From Hoeflea sp. (GTDB lineage: Bacteria; Pseudomonadota; Alphaproteobacteria; Rhizobiales; Rhizobiaceae), in assembly GCF_014359905.1 (NCBI RefSeq), contig NZ_JACIYP010000040.1:1-44397 (forward strand): a stretch of 44,397 bases of DNA, written 5' to 3'. The notes beneath the pieces are model-generated. The model had not been told where the DNA came from. It did no database searches and saw nothing but the letters and a program-made list of their open reading frames with translations. The position numbers and the translations under genes were made by a program. Shown here in pieces: positions 39,041 to 44,397 of this stretch (positions are counted from its first letter, which is position 1; the number at the start of each line of letters is the position of its first letter).

Positions 39041-39521
39041 TTTTCCGGCAAGCATCAGGATTGATCCCGATTACAGCGGATGGGATTCCCAGGTAATCGG
39101 GTGGAATTCTGAGCAAAAAGACAGCGATGGAAACTTTATTGCGCCGCGCGAGTGGCCGCGATACGTCCGCGCCGATCTATACGAAGCGTTGCTGGACAGG
39201 GTGGTCGAGTTGGAGTGTAAGATGTCAGAGGCGCGCCGCAGACGCGACGAGTGGAAAAAGAAAGCGGAAGGCTACGACGCCGTCTGCATGGCTTTGCGCG
39301 AGAAGGTCGGAGCGCCGTGGCCTGCCAACATGTCTAGAATCATGTGGGCCGGAATAGCGGCTGCAGAAAAGAGGCGCGCAGACAAGGCTTTTGACAAAGG
39401 GATTGAGTCTGCGGCGAGGGTGGCCGACGAATATGAGCCACAATTTGAATGGTCAGACCGTGATGCGGCCGGGTCAATCGCGGAAGACATCAGGGCGCTA
39501 AAGGGCGGATACAAGCCTTGA
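39033..39521 (+). CDS. YVRADLYEAL-family phage protein, unknown
   Basis: 162 residues from ATG 39033 with a perfect AAAGGAGG. Contains RYVRADLYEALLDRVVELE, shared with the protein at 43109 (paralogue of the same small phage family), followed by a coiled coil and a helical C-terminus KAFDKGIESAARVADEYE. Function unknown. TTGA overlap with the NusG-like gene. Confidence 0.65.
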   Translation: MNDFPASIRIDPDYSGWDSQVIGWNSEQKDSDGNFIAPREWPRYVRADLYEALLDRVVELECKMSEARRRRDEWKKKAEGYDAVCMALREKVGAPWPANMSRIMWAGIAAAEKRRADKAFDKGIESAARVADEYEPQFEWSDRDAAGSIAEDIRALKGGYKP

Positions 39522-40102
39522 CGTGGCGTGTTGGGGATACCGTCAGCATCGAGCGCTGCCGCGACATCGTGAGCGGGCCTGAGACGGCGCCAGAGTGGTA
39601 TGCTCTGATCGTCCAGTCGCAGCGCATGGCAAGGCTTCGTGACGGGCTGAGAGGGCGCGGAATATACACGTTCTACCCGAGCGAGGAAGTGCAGCGACGT
39701 GACCGGAGAGGAAATGCGATCATGGTCGAACGCCCGTATATCTCTGGCTTGATCTACTCGCAGTTCAGACAGGCGCCGCAGTGGGACGTGATGAAGTCGC
39801 GCGGCCTGATCTATGGCGTGGTATCCCACGGATGCTACCCGGTAAGGATACACCCTGACGTGATTCGGCACCTGCAAGGCATGACGGTTGAGCAGGAGAG
39901 GCTAGAGGAGGCAAGGAGAGAGATGATGCGCGTTCGAGAGGGCGATACCGCCAAGGTGCTGACGCCAACGCCGCTTGGCGACTACATGGTGGAGGTGACT
40001 AGCATTACCGGCGGAGTAGCGTGGTTTGAGTATATCTGCGGTGACAGGCGGATACCCGGAAGTGCGCCGGTTGATGCGCTTGAGAGATTGAACGAGGCTT
40101 GA
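39518..40102 (+). CDS. NusG-like transcription factor
   Basis: 194 residues, TTG start overlapping the previous stop. The N-terminal domain has the NGN signature: EWYALIVQSQRMARLRDGLR, then a segment with P-S-E-E-V and PYISGLIYSQF, and VVSHGCYPVRIHPDVIRHLQ. The last 60 residues (KVLTPTPLGDYMVEVTSI) resemble a KOW-type barrel. Family members bind RNA polymerase and change termination. In this phage it may enable read-through of the late operon, inferred. Confidence 0.7.
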   Translation: MTWRVGDTVSIERCRDIVSGPETAPEWYALIVQSQRMARLRDGLRGRGIYTFYPSEEVQRRDRRGNAIMVERPYISGLIYSQFRQAPQWDVMKSRGLIYGVVSHGCYPVRIHPDVIRHLQGMTVEQERLEEARREMMRVREGDTAKVLTPTPLGDYMVEVTSITGGVAWFEYICGDRRIPGSAPVDALERLNEA

Positions 40103-40103
40103 C

Positions 40104-40280
40104 ATGTTCACGCGCAAAACCGTTTACGGCATTGACGAAGCCACGGCGCGGCAGATTGCCGACGACATCGAGCGTGTACTGCCGTTTCTGCCGGCCTGCG
40201 TTGACCATGACCGGACAGACAGACTGGAGCGGTTCGCGCGCGATCTGCGAAACATCCGGGAAATGACGGAGGACGACTAA
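40104..40280 (+). CDS. Small protein (58 aa), unknown
   Basis: ATG 40104 to TAA 40280. MFTRKTVYGIDEATARQIAD then DIERVLPFLPACVDHDRTDR, a helical, acidic sequence. No family recognised. Its stop overlaps the next start (TAATG). Codon use and tight packing favour a real gene. Confidence 0.6.
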   Translation: MFTRKTVYGIDEATARQIADDIERVLPFLPACVDHDRTDRLERFARDLRNIREMTEDD

Positions 40281-40702
40281 TGCCTGAGCGCTACATCACA
40301 GAAGGTCATGACTACTTCAAAGTCGAGGGAACCGCATGCACCATTCCTCGCCCAGGGGCACGGGCAATTATCTGCGGCGACGCCCCGAGGTATGACGACG
40401 ATGCGAAGACCGCAAGTTACCCGATGAGAGCCCCTCTTCTAATCATGCCGCCTGATATGTTTTCGAATGCGGATGAAACACTCGGGATGGTTGCTGATGT
40501 CCTGAACGAGAACGCCGCTCGCTTCTTTTCGTCAGCACAGGCCAGCAAGGATAGCGTGAAGCCAGATGCAACTTTTCATACCAGCCTCATCGTCGAGCGT
40601 TTGATCCGGATCAAGGACCGGCTCAGCGACCAGCGCGAGCGCGACGCCATCAACGAGGCTGTAGCCGCGATCTACAAGGCGGAATCTAACGATGCGTTCT
40701 GA
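40280..40702 (+). CDS. Phage protein, unknown
   Basis: 140 residues. Begins MPERYITEGHDYFKVEGTAC, with LLIMPPDMFSNADETLGMV in the middle, and a helical C-terminus LIRIKDRLSDQRERDAINEA. No motif for a named function. Overlaps the next gene by 11 nt. Confidence 0.65.
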   Translation: MPERYITEGHDYFKVEGTACTIPRPGARAIICGDAPRYDDDAKTASYPMRAPLLIMPPDMFSNADETLGMVADVLNENAARFFSSAQASKDSVKPDATFHTSLIVERLIRIKDRLSDQRERDAINEAVAAIYKAESNDAF

Positions 40703-40910
40703 CCTGCACGACATCACCGTGATCTACCAGCACCGGACCGGGCTGGCTGTCTGTGTTCGCGAGACCGAAGGTGGCCCGGACATCTGGATTCCGCTCAGCC
40801 AGTGCGAGATCGCGCCGCGCGAGGGCGACATGTTCGGCGCACTCGCGCGCGGCCGCGCGGCCGTCCTGACCGCGCCAGAGCGGGTGCTGAACGAGAAGGG
40901 GCTGATATGA
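40692..40910 (+). CDS. Small protein, unknown
   Basis: 72 residues. MRSDLHDITVIYQHRTGLAV, then WIPLSQCEIAPREGDMFG. Reads as a small beta barrel. No family recognised. The stop overlaps the next ATG (ATGA). Confidence 0.65.
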   Translation: MRSDLHDITVIYQHRTGLAVCVRETEGGPDIWIPLSQCEIAPREGDMFGALARGRAAVLTAPERVLNEKGLI

Positions 40911-41320
40911 ACCGGGCACTGAAAGAGAGATCAACAAAAGAGCAAAGGCAATTGCTCGCGCGCGAGGCACAACTGCGCCGTTCTGGCGCGTGGGGGCCTT
41001 GGGAAATTTTGCGCTTCACCCACCCGGTGGATTTCGGCCATGTTGGCGTCTTCCCTATTGCCCGGCGCAACAAGGTCTTTTCCGTCCTCGACAGAATGGA
41101 TTTCAGCGGCGCACGGCATCTGGCAATTGCCAGCCTGTCGGGAATTCGCCCCACATGGCCCGAAGCGCAGAGGATCAAGAACGAGATCGCAGGGCCGGAG
41201 ACCACGGCTGTTGAAGTCTATCCACCACAGAGCGAGGTCGTGGATCAGGCCGACATGTATCACCTTTGGGTGTTGCCTGGGCGCCTGCCGTTTACGCTGG
41301 CACAAAGGGCCGCTGAATGA
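40907..41320 (+). CDS. DUF7694-like phage protein
   Basis: 137 residues from ATG 40907. Segments RPTWPEAQRIKNEIAGPET and AVEVYPPQSEVVDQADMYHL match a phage family I recall as DUF7694. Contains no catalytic motif. ATGA overlap at both ends. Confidence 0.65.
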   Translation: MNRALKERSTKEQRQLLAREAQLRRSGAWGPWEILRFTHPVDFGHVGVFPIARRNKVFSVLDRMDFSGARHLAIASLSGIRPTWPEAQRIKNEIAGPETTAVEVYPPQSEVVDQADMYHLWVLPGRLPFTLAQRAAE

Positions 41321-41424
41321 CCCTCCGCTTCGCCCCACCGGCCTGCCCCGGCGGTCGCCATTGCCTGCTCTGCGGCACCGGCGCGGCGCTCCTGCCGCCT
41401 CCGAAGATAGATCGGGAACAATGA
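41317..41424 (+). CDS. Tiny Cys-containing ORF (35 aa)
   Basis: ATG 41317 to TGA 41424, overlapping both neighbours by 4 nt. MTLRFAPPACPGGRHCLLCG carries a CxxC that might bind zinc with the upstream Cys and His. Short and without a family, so it might be spurious; the ATGA at each end speaks for it. Confidence 0.45.
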   Translation: MTLRFAPPACPGGRHCLLCGTGAALLPPPKIDREQ

Positions 41425-42248
41425 TGCGCGAGAAGAAGAAGCCATACGTCTGGGCCTCGGAGGCCGCGCTGTGCGATGAGTTCGCGCGCCTGATCCCTGA
41501 CGGTTGGACCCTCTACAACGAAACCTGCGGGTTTGACATGGTGCTGGTCCACGATGCCACCGGCGCGCAGATTGGCATCGAGGCGAAGCTGACGCTCAAT
41601 GCCAAGGTAATCTGTCAGGCTATCGACGGTTCAGATCGGCGCACCGGGCCGGATTTCAGGGCCGTGCTTGTCGGCCGCGTCGGCGGCGACCTGATGCCTG
41701 TTGCCAGGGCTCTGGGCGTCACGGTCATCAGACTGAGGGAAAAGGCGGCGCGGTGGCGGCATTGGGGGTGGCAGGGGCCGGAACGGCCTACCTTTCAGAT
41801 CGTGCCTGATCTTCCAAGCGGGCTGGATCGCGTCGAGATCGTCACCGATTACGCATGGATGGACCGTGAGGACTGGCACGATCTCGCTCCCGAGGCGCGG
41901 CTTGACCTTCCAGAGTATGTTCCTGATGTCGGCGCTGGCAGGGCAGCCCCCATGATGTTGTCGCCGTGGAAGATCAAGGCGATCAAGGTCTGCGTCTATG
42001 TTGAGCGGCACGGCCGGATCAATCGGGCGACCTTCCGGGCGCTCGGGATCAGCGCGTCGCGTTGGACGAACGGCTTCTGGATGAAGCCGGCGGATAGGCG
42101 CGGTTTCTGGGTTCCGGGACGAGGCTTCCCGGCCGCCGCATACCGGAAGCAGCATCCCAATATCTATGAGCGGATCGCGGCGGAATATGACGCCTGGGCG
42201 GTGGCGGCGAAGATCGAGGCGCCAGAAGTCGAGAAGGAGCTTTCCTGA
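41421..42248 (+). CDS. PD-(D/E)XK-like nuclease with C-terminal helical domain
   Basis: 275 residues from ATG 41421. GFDMVLVHDATGAQIGIEAK then LTLNAKVICQAIDG gives an Asp ... Glu-x-Lys core in a small restriction-like nuclease fold. The C-terminal half has a helical, possibly DNA-binding region (RHGRINRATFRALGISASRW). Longer start upstream at 41040 was rejected since it overlaps two genes. Could act on host DNA. Confidence 0.6.
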   Translation: MMREKKKPYVWASEAALCDEFARLIPDGWTLYNETCGFDMVLVHDATGAQIGIEAKLTLNAKVICQAIDGSDRRTGPDFRAVLVGRVGGDLMPVARALGVTVIRLREKAARWRHWGWQGPERPTFQIVPDLPSGLDRVEIVTDYAWMDREDWHDLAPEARLDLPEYVPDVGAGRAAPMMLSPWKIKAIKVCVYVERHGRINRATFRALGISASRWTNGFWMKPADRRGFWVPGRGFPAAAYRKQHPNIYERIAAEYDAWAVAAKIEAPEVEKELS

Positions 42249-42433
42249 TGGACCCCTCCATTGAAACCAAAAGGCTGATCGAGGCCCGCGACAAGGCGGC
42301 CGAGATCGTGGTTTCCGATCCGTCTATGGCGGAGACCTTCGATTATCTGGACCAAGCGGTGCGGGCCAGAGAAAGCAACGATCCAGTCGCCCGAGCGCGG
42401 GCAATTGCGGCTCAGAAAAGGAAAGACCAGTGA
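42248..42433 (+). CDS. Small helical protein, unknown
   Basis: 61 residues. MDPSIETKRLIEARDKAAEI, then SMAETFDYLDQAVRARESND, mostly helical and charged. Overlaps the previous stop (TGATG) and the next start (GTGA). No family recognised. Confidence 0.55.
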   Translation: MDPSIETKRLIEARDKAAEIVVSDPSMAETFDYLDQAVRARESNDPVARARAIAAQKRKDQ

Positions 42434-42510
42434 TTACCGCATACCACTTCACCGGGAGCAAGTTGCGCGACGGGCGCCCCATCCCGGCTATCACGGGAGA
42501 GACGAAATGA
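42430..42510 (+). pseudogene. Truncated DUF7666-like remnant
   Basis: The first 20 codons, ITAYHFTGSKLRDGRPIP, match the conserved opening of a longer phage family. After them comes ITGETK and a stop, giving only 26 residues. The ending resembles the C-terminal RAITGET of the next gene and lies in a 24-bp repeat, so this looks like a deletion that fused the start of one gene to the end of a neighbour. It may still be translated. Confidence 0.6.
42480..42503 (+). repeat. 24-bp repeat before gene start, copy 1
   Basis: Matches 42791-42814 at 23 of 24 bases. Contains the GGGAG ribosome site of the following gene and encodes (R/P)AITGET. Confidence 0.75.
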
Positions 42511-42830
42511 ATGGGATTGAGAGCATCGCTGCCGAGCGTCAGCGGCAGATCGACGAAGAGGGATGGACGGAAGAACACGACGACGAACACGCCACAGGCG
42601 AAATGGCAAAGGCGGCGGCGTGCTACGCATGGATTGCTGCACAAAGCGACTCTTTAAGAGCCGCATTCGATAGGCCGCCCCCGACATGGCCCGGCGAGTG
42701 GCTAGAAGACTGGTGGAAGCCTACCACCCGCCGCCGCGATCTGGTTAAGGCCGGCGCACTCATCGCCGCAGAGATCGACCGGCTGGACCGCATCCGGGCT
42801 ATCACGGGAGAGACAGATGGCCCGTGTTGA
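42507..42830 (+). CDS. Conserved small phage protein (RQRQIDEEGW family)
   Basis: 107 residues from ATG 42507. IAAERQRQIDEEGWTEEHDD, then YAWIAAQSDSLRAAFDRPPP, then LVKAGALIAAEIDRLDR form a pattern common in phages, function unknown; a MazG-like nucleotide role has been suggested only by similar layout. Ends RAITGETDGPC within the 24-bp repeat copy 2. Confidence 0.75.
   Translation: MNGIESIAAERQRQIDEEGWTEEHDDEHATGEMAKAAACYAWIAAQSDSLRAAFDRPPPTWPGEWLEDWWKPTTRRRDLVKAGALIAAEIDRLDRIRAITGETDGPC
42791..42814 (+). repeat. 24-bp repeat before gene start, copy 2
   Basis: Matches 42480-42503. A shorter relative (ATCACGGGAG at 43093-43102) stands before the gene at 43109. The repeats carry the ribosome site and can recombine, removing whole genes. 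Confidence 0.75.
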
Positions 42831-43116
42831 GTTCAGCGATGACATTGTGACGTTCAAATGCCCCGGCTGCGGCTGGACGCATAGGCTCAACACGGACCCG
42901 GAAATTCGCCCGTGCTGGTCGTTCAATGGAAACCTCGACAACCCGACCATCACGCCGTCGATCAACGCATGGCGCGAGTACGGCGGAAATCGTGAGACGC
43001 AGCGTTGCCATTCCTTTGCCACCAACGGCCGAATCCAGTTCCTCGGAGACTGCACCCATTCACTCAAAGGGCAGACCGTTGACTTGCCAGAAATCACGGG
43101 AGGTGGAGATGAGTGA
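42817..43116 (+). CDS. DUF6527-like protein
   Basis: 99 residues. FKCPGCGWTHRLNTD gives a CxxC, followed by WSFNGNLDNPTITPSINA and CHSFATNGRIQFLGDCTHSL, the recognisable DUF6527 pattern of phage proteins. It may bind zinc through the Cys/His set. Overlaps the previous gene by 14 nt and the next by 8 nt. Confidence 0.75.
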   Translation: MARVEFSDDIVTFKCPGCGWTHRLNTDPEIRPCWSFNGNLDNPTITPSINAWREYGGNRETQRCHSFATNGRIQFLGDCTHSLKGQTVDLPEITGGGDE

Positions 43117-43414
43117 CGCACCGGAACAGATTTACGCATGGCCCTCGTATGGCGAAAATAGCGCCGCAGGAGTGTGGGGTGTCACACGCTACCCAGAGTA
43201 TGCAGTCGAATACGTCCGCGCCGACCTCTACGAAGCCCTGCAAGCACGTGTGGCGGAGTTGGAGGCGGAGCGCGCCGATTGTGACAAATACCTCAAGCCT
43301 GACGAGACCCCACGCCAACGAATGGATCGGGATCATGCGGACGTGCTTCTGGAACTCGCAAATAGGAAATATCCAGGTAGTCACGGAGGACTGGTGAACG
43401 CCCGCTTGCAATGA
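43109..43414 (+). CDS. YVRADLYEAL-family phage protein, paralogue
   Basis: 101 residues from ATG 43109. EQIYAWPSYGENSAAGVWG, then EYVRADLYEALQARVAELEA as in the protein at 39033, and a helical C-terminus. Function unknown. The stop lies at the edge of a 7-bp hairpin (43414-43420 with 43427-43433). Confidence 0.65.
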   Translation: MSDAPEQIYAWPSYGENSAAGVWGVTRYPEYAVEYVRADLYEALQARVAELEAERADCDKYLKPDETPRQRMDRDHADVLLELANRKYPGSHGGLVNARLQ

Positions 43415-43763
43415 TATAGCCCTAGCGCTATATTACGCCCACGCGCCGAGTTGAGCCGGAAGCAATCGCCGGGAGAACCGTAAGCCGCCGTAGGGTCGCG
43501 ATGAGCCGCAAGGCAACAGATCGTGGCCGAAGTGCAAGTTGTGTTCTGATCATGGGCTTGTCGATGGCAATAACGCCGTATTCTTTCGCCGGGATATGCG
43601 CAGGCCCATGATCAGAGCGCGGCAAAATGGCACATGCACGGCAGTTGGCGTTACACTCTGCCAGGGCCTACCGGGAGTGTGCAGTAACCGGGCGCCGCGC
43701 TCTACCTGCGCTCGGGAGCACGTATGTGCGCCGGGGCTTCGGCCCCGCCCGGCGTCCAACTGA
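43414..43763 (+). other. Gene-free structured leader before the tRNA
   Basis: No gene found. A 7-bp hairpin (43414-43420 with 43427-43433) opens it. A 20-bp stem pairs 43541-43560 with 43601-43620 (three G-U pairs). Later stems: 43650-43654 with 43684-43688, and CGGGGC-TTCG-GCCCCG at 43732-43747. May be a structured RNA processed together with the tRNA, or a regulatory leader. No known family recognised. Confidence 0.45.
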
Positions 43764-43838
43764 ATGCCGTTTGGTGTAATGGTAGCACAAGAGCCTCCAA
43801 ACCTCTTGGAGAGGGTTCGATTCCCTCAGCGGATGCCA
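43764..43838 (+). tRNA. tRNA-Trp (CCA anticodon), bulged acceptor stem
   Basis: Folds as tRNA: D-stem 43774-43777 with 43785-43788, anticodon CCA at 43797-43799 flanked by T and AA, T arm GAGGG-TTCGATT-CCCTC, encoded CCA end at 43836-43838. Acceptor pairing works with a bulged G (43766) on the 5-prime side, and the innermost anticodon-stem pair is C-C. Function may be reduced, or the gene degenerate. Trp has a single codon, so codon supply is not an obvious reason. Confidence 0.75.
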
Positions 43839-43853
43839 GTCAGGGGTGGAACA

Positions 43854-44027
43854 ATGGAAATCGAGATCACCCAAATGGAGCTTGTCGCGGCGATCCTCTT
43901 CGACGCACAGGCATCCGGCCTCACCCTACAAGACGTATGTGAGGCAGCAAGACACAGCGACTGTCTGTGGTGCCTGTCTGACGCGGTGGATATGCTGGGC
44001 ATCGGAGCGATTGAGGTGGGCGCGTAG
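43854..44027 (+). CDS. Small acidic protein (57 aa), unknown
   Basis: ATG 43854 with GGGGTGGA upstream. MEIEITQMELVAAILFDAQA, then a Cys-containing helical stretch CLWCLSDAVDML. Small HNH-neighbouring proteins like this are frequent near the packaging end. Function unknown. Confidence 0.6.
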   Translation: MEIEITQMELVAAILFDAQASGLTLQDVCEAARHSDCLWCLSDAVDMLGIGAIEVGA

Positions 44028-44036
44028 CCTTATATC

Positions 44037-44330
44037 ATGGCATGGAACCATACCAAGACAAGACAAGAGCGCGGATATGGTAAGGAGTGGCAACGCCTAC
44101 GCGCAGTGGTCATGGGGCGAGACCTGTGGTTGTGCCAGCCATGCCTCACCAAGGGCAGGCCCACTCAGGCCACGCAGGTGGACCACATCAAGCCCAAGGC
44201 GGACGGAGGAACAGATGACTTGGGTAACCTGCAAGCCATCTGTGACGACTGCCACAAGCGCAAGACGGCAGAGGACAGCGGATACAGGCCGAAGCAACGG
44301 ATAGGACTGGACGGCTGGCCTATCGAGTGA
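44037..44330 (+). CDS. HNH endonuclease (packaging-associated)
   Basis: 97 residues. The HNH core is CQPC ... VDHIKPKADGG ... DLGNLQAICDDCHKRK, with zinc Cys pairs CxxC at both ends. In HK97-type phages such a nuclease precedes the small terminase and is needed with terminase for cos cleavage. Here it is the last gene, and the small terminase is the first, so they would be adjacent on a circle. Confidence 0.9.
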   Translation: MAWNHTKTRQERGYGKEWQRLRAVVMGRDLWLCQPCLTKGRPTQATQVDHIKPKADGGTDDLGNLQAICDDCHKRKTAEDSGYRPKQRIGLDGWPIE

Positions 44331-44397
44331 CCTATGCAGCTACGTCATAACTTATGGGAGGGGGAGGTAAATCCTTACCACCTGGGGGAGTGCGAAC
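44331..44397 (+). other. Putative packaging junction (cos-like) region
   Basis: Sixty-seven bases after the HNH gene, with GGTAA-ATCC-TTACC as a perfect inverted repeat and a G-rich stretch on either side. With bases 1-39 at the other end this is the intergenic stretch where cos sites normally lie. The overhang cannot be read from sequence. Confidence 0.4.

Noticed and set aside
44037-44330. HNH gene with upstream structured DNA as an IscB/omega-RNA-like system
   Set aside because: The protein is only 97 residues without RuvC or bridge regions and stands beside terminase, so it is an ordinary packaging HNH nuclease.
1-44397. Integrase, excisionase or insertion sequence
   Set aside because: No tyrosine or serine recombinase signature and no transposase with terminal repeats was seen on either strand.

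Overview
The window reads as one essentially complete genome of a tailed phage (siphovirus, HK97-type head), about 44 kb, GC-rich. It could equally be an excised prophage. The left end opens with the small and large terminase genes and the right end closes with an HNH endonuclease, the usual order across the cos or packaging junction of HK97-like phages, so the two ends are probably neighbours on a circular map. The host is most likely an alphaproteobacterium, perhaps Rhodobacterales or Rhizobiales: the tail chaperone pair, the 3-TM holin and the GH108-type lysozyme resemble gene-transfer-agent and roseophage families, and most small proteins are of types seen in phages of that class. No integrase was recognised.

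Layout. (1) 40-11866: packaging, portal, protease, capsid, a three-gene glycan-modification insert (5340-7154), connectors, tail tube, chaperones and tape measure. (2) 11863-21639: distal tail, hub and many fibre proteins, including an Ala/Ser/Gly repeat fibre, an SGNH esterase and a beta-helix tailspike. (3) 21641-23953: lysis cassette and small accessory genes, one of them a probable Acb2-type cyclic-nucleotide sponge. (4) 23954-24524: a gene-free, strongly self-complementary stretch ending in a Rho-independent terminator, the best candidate here for a large structured RNA. (5) 24644-26538: a secreted trypsin-like protease with its own promoter, and a calcineurin-like phosphoesterase.

(6) 26573-32590, minus strand: an early operon with a Rad52-like annealing protein, a NinB-like protein, a YbcO-like nuclease, an HD nucleotidase, a lipoprotein and many small unknowns. 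(7) 32591-32693: divergent promoters. (8) 32694-44330, plus strand: a small HTH regulator, nucleases, a ParB-methyltransferase fusion, an O-like replication protein with iterons inside its gene, helicase, primase, a NusG-like factor, small unknowns, an unusual tRNA-Trp, and the terminal HNH nuclease.

Working together: the two early arms fire from the central divergent promoters. The right arm replicates from the putative iteron origin and may supply a NusG paralogue for read-through into the long late operon. That operon builds head and tail, decorates the virion and host surface chemistry, and lyses the cell. All functions are inferred from reading the sequence; no database search was run.
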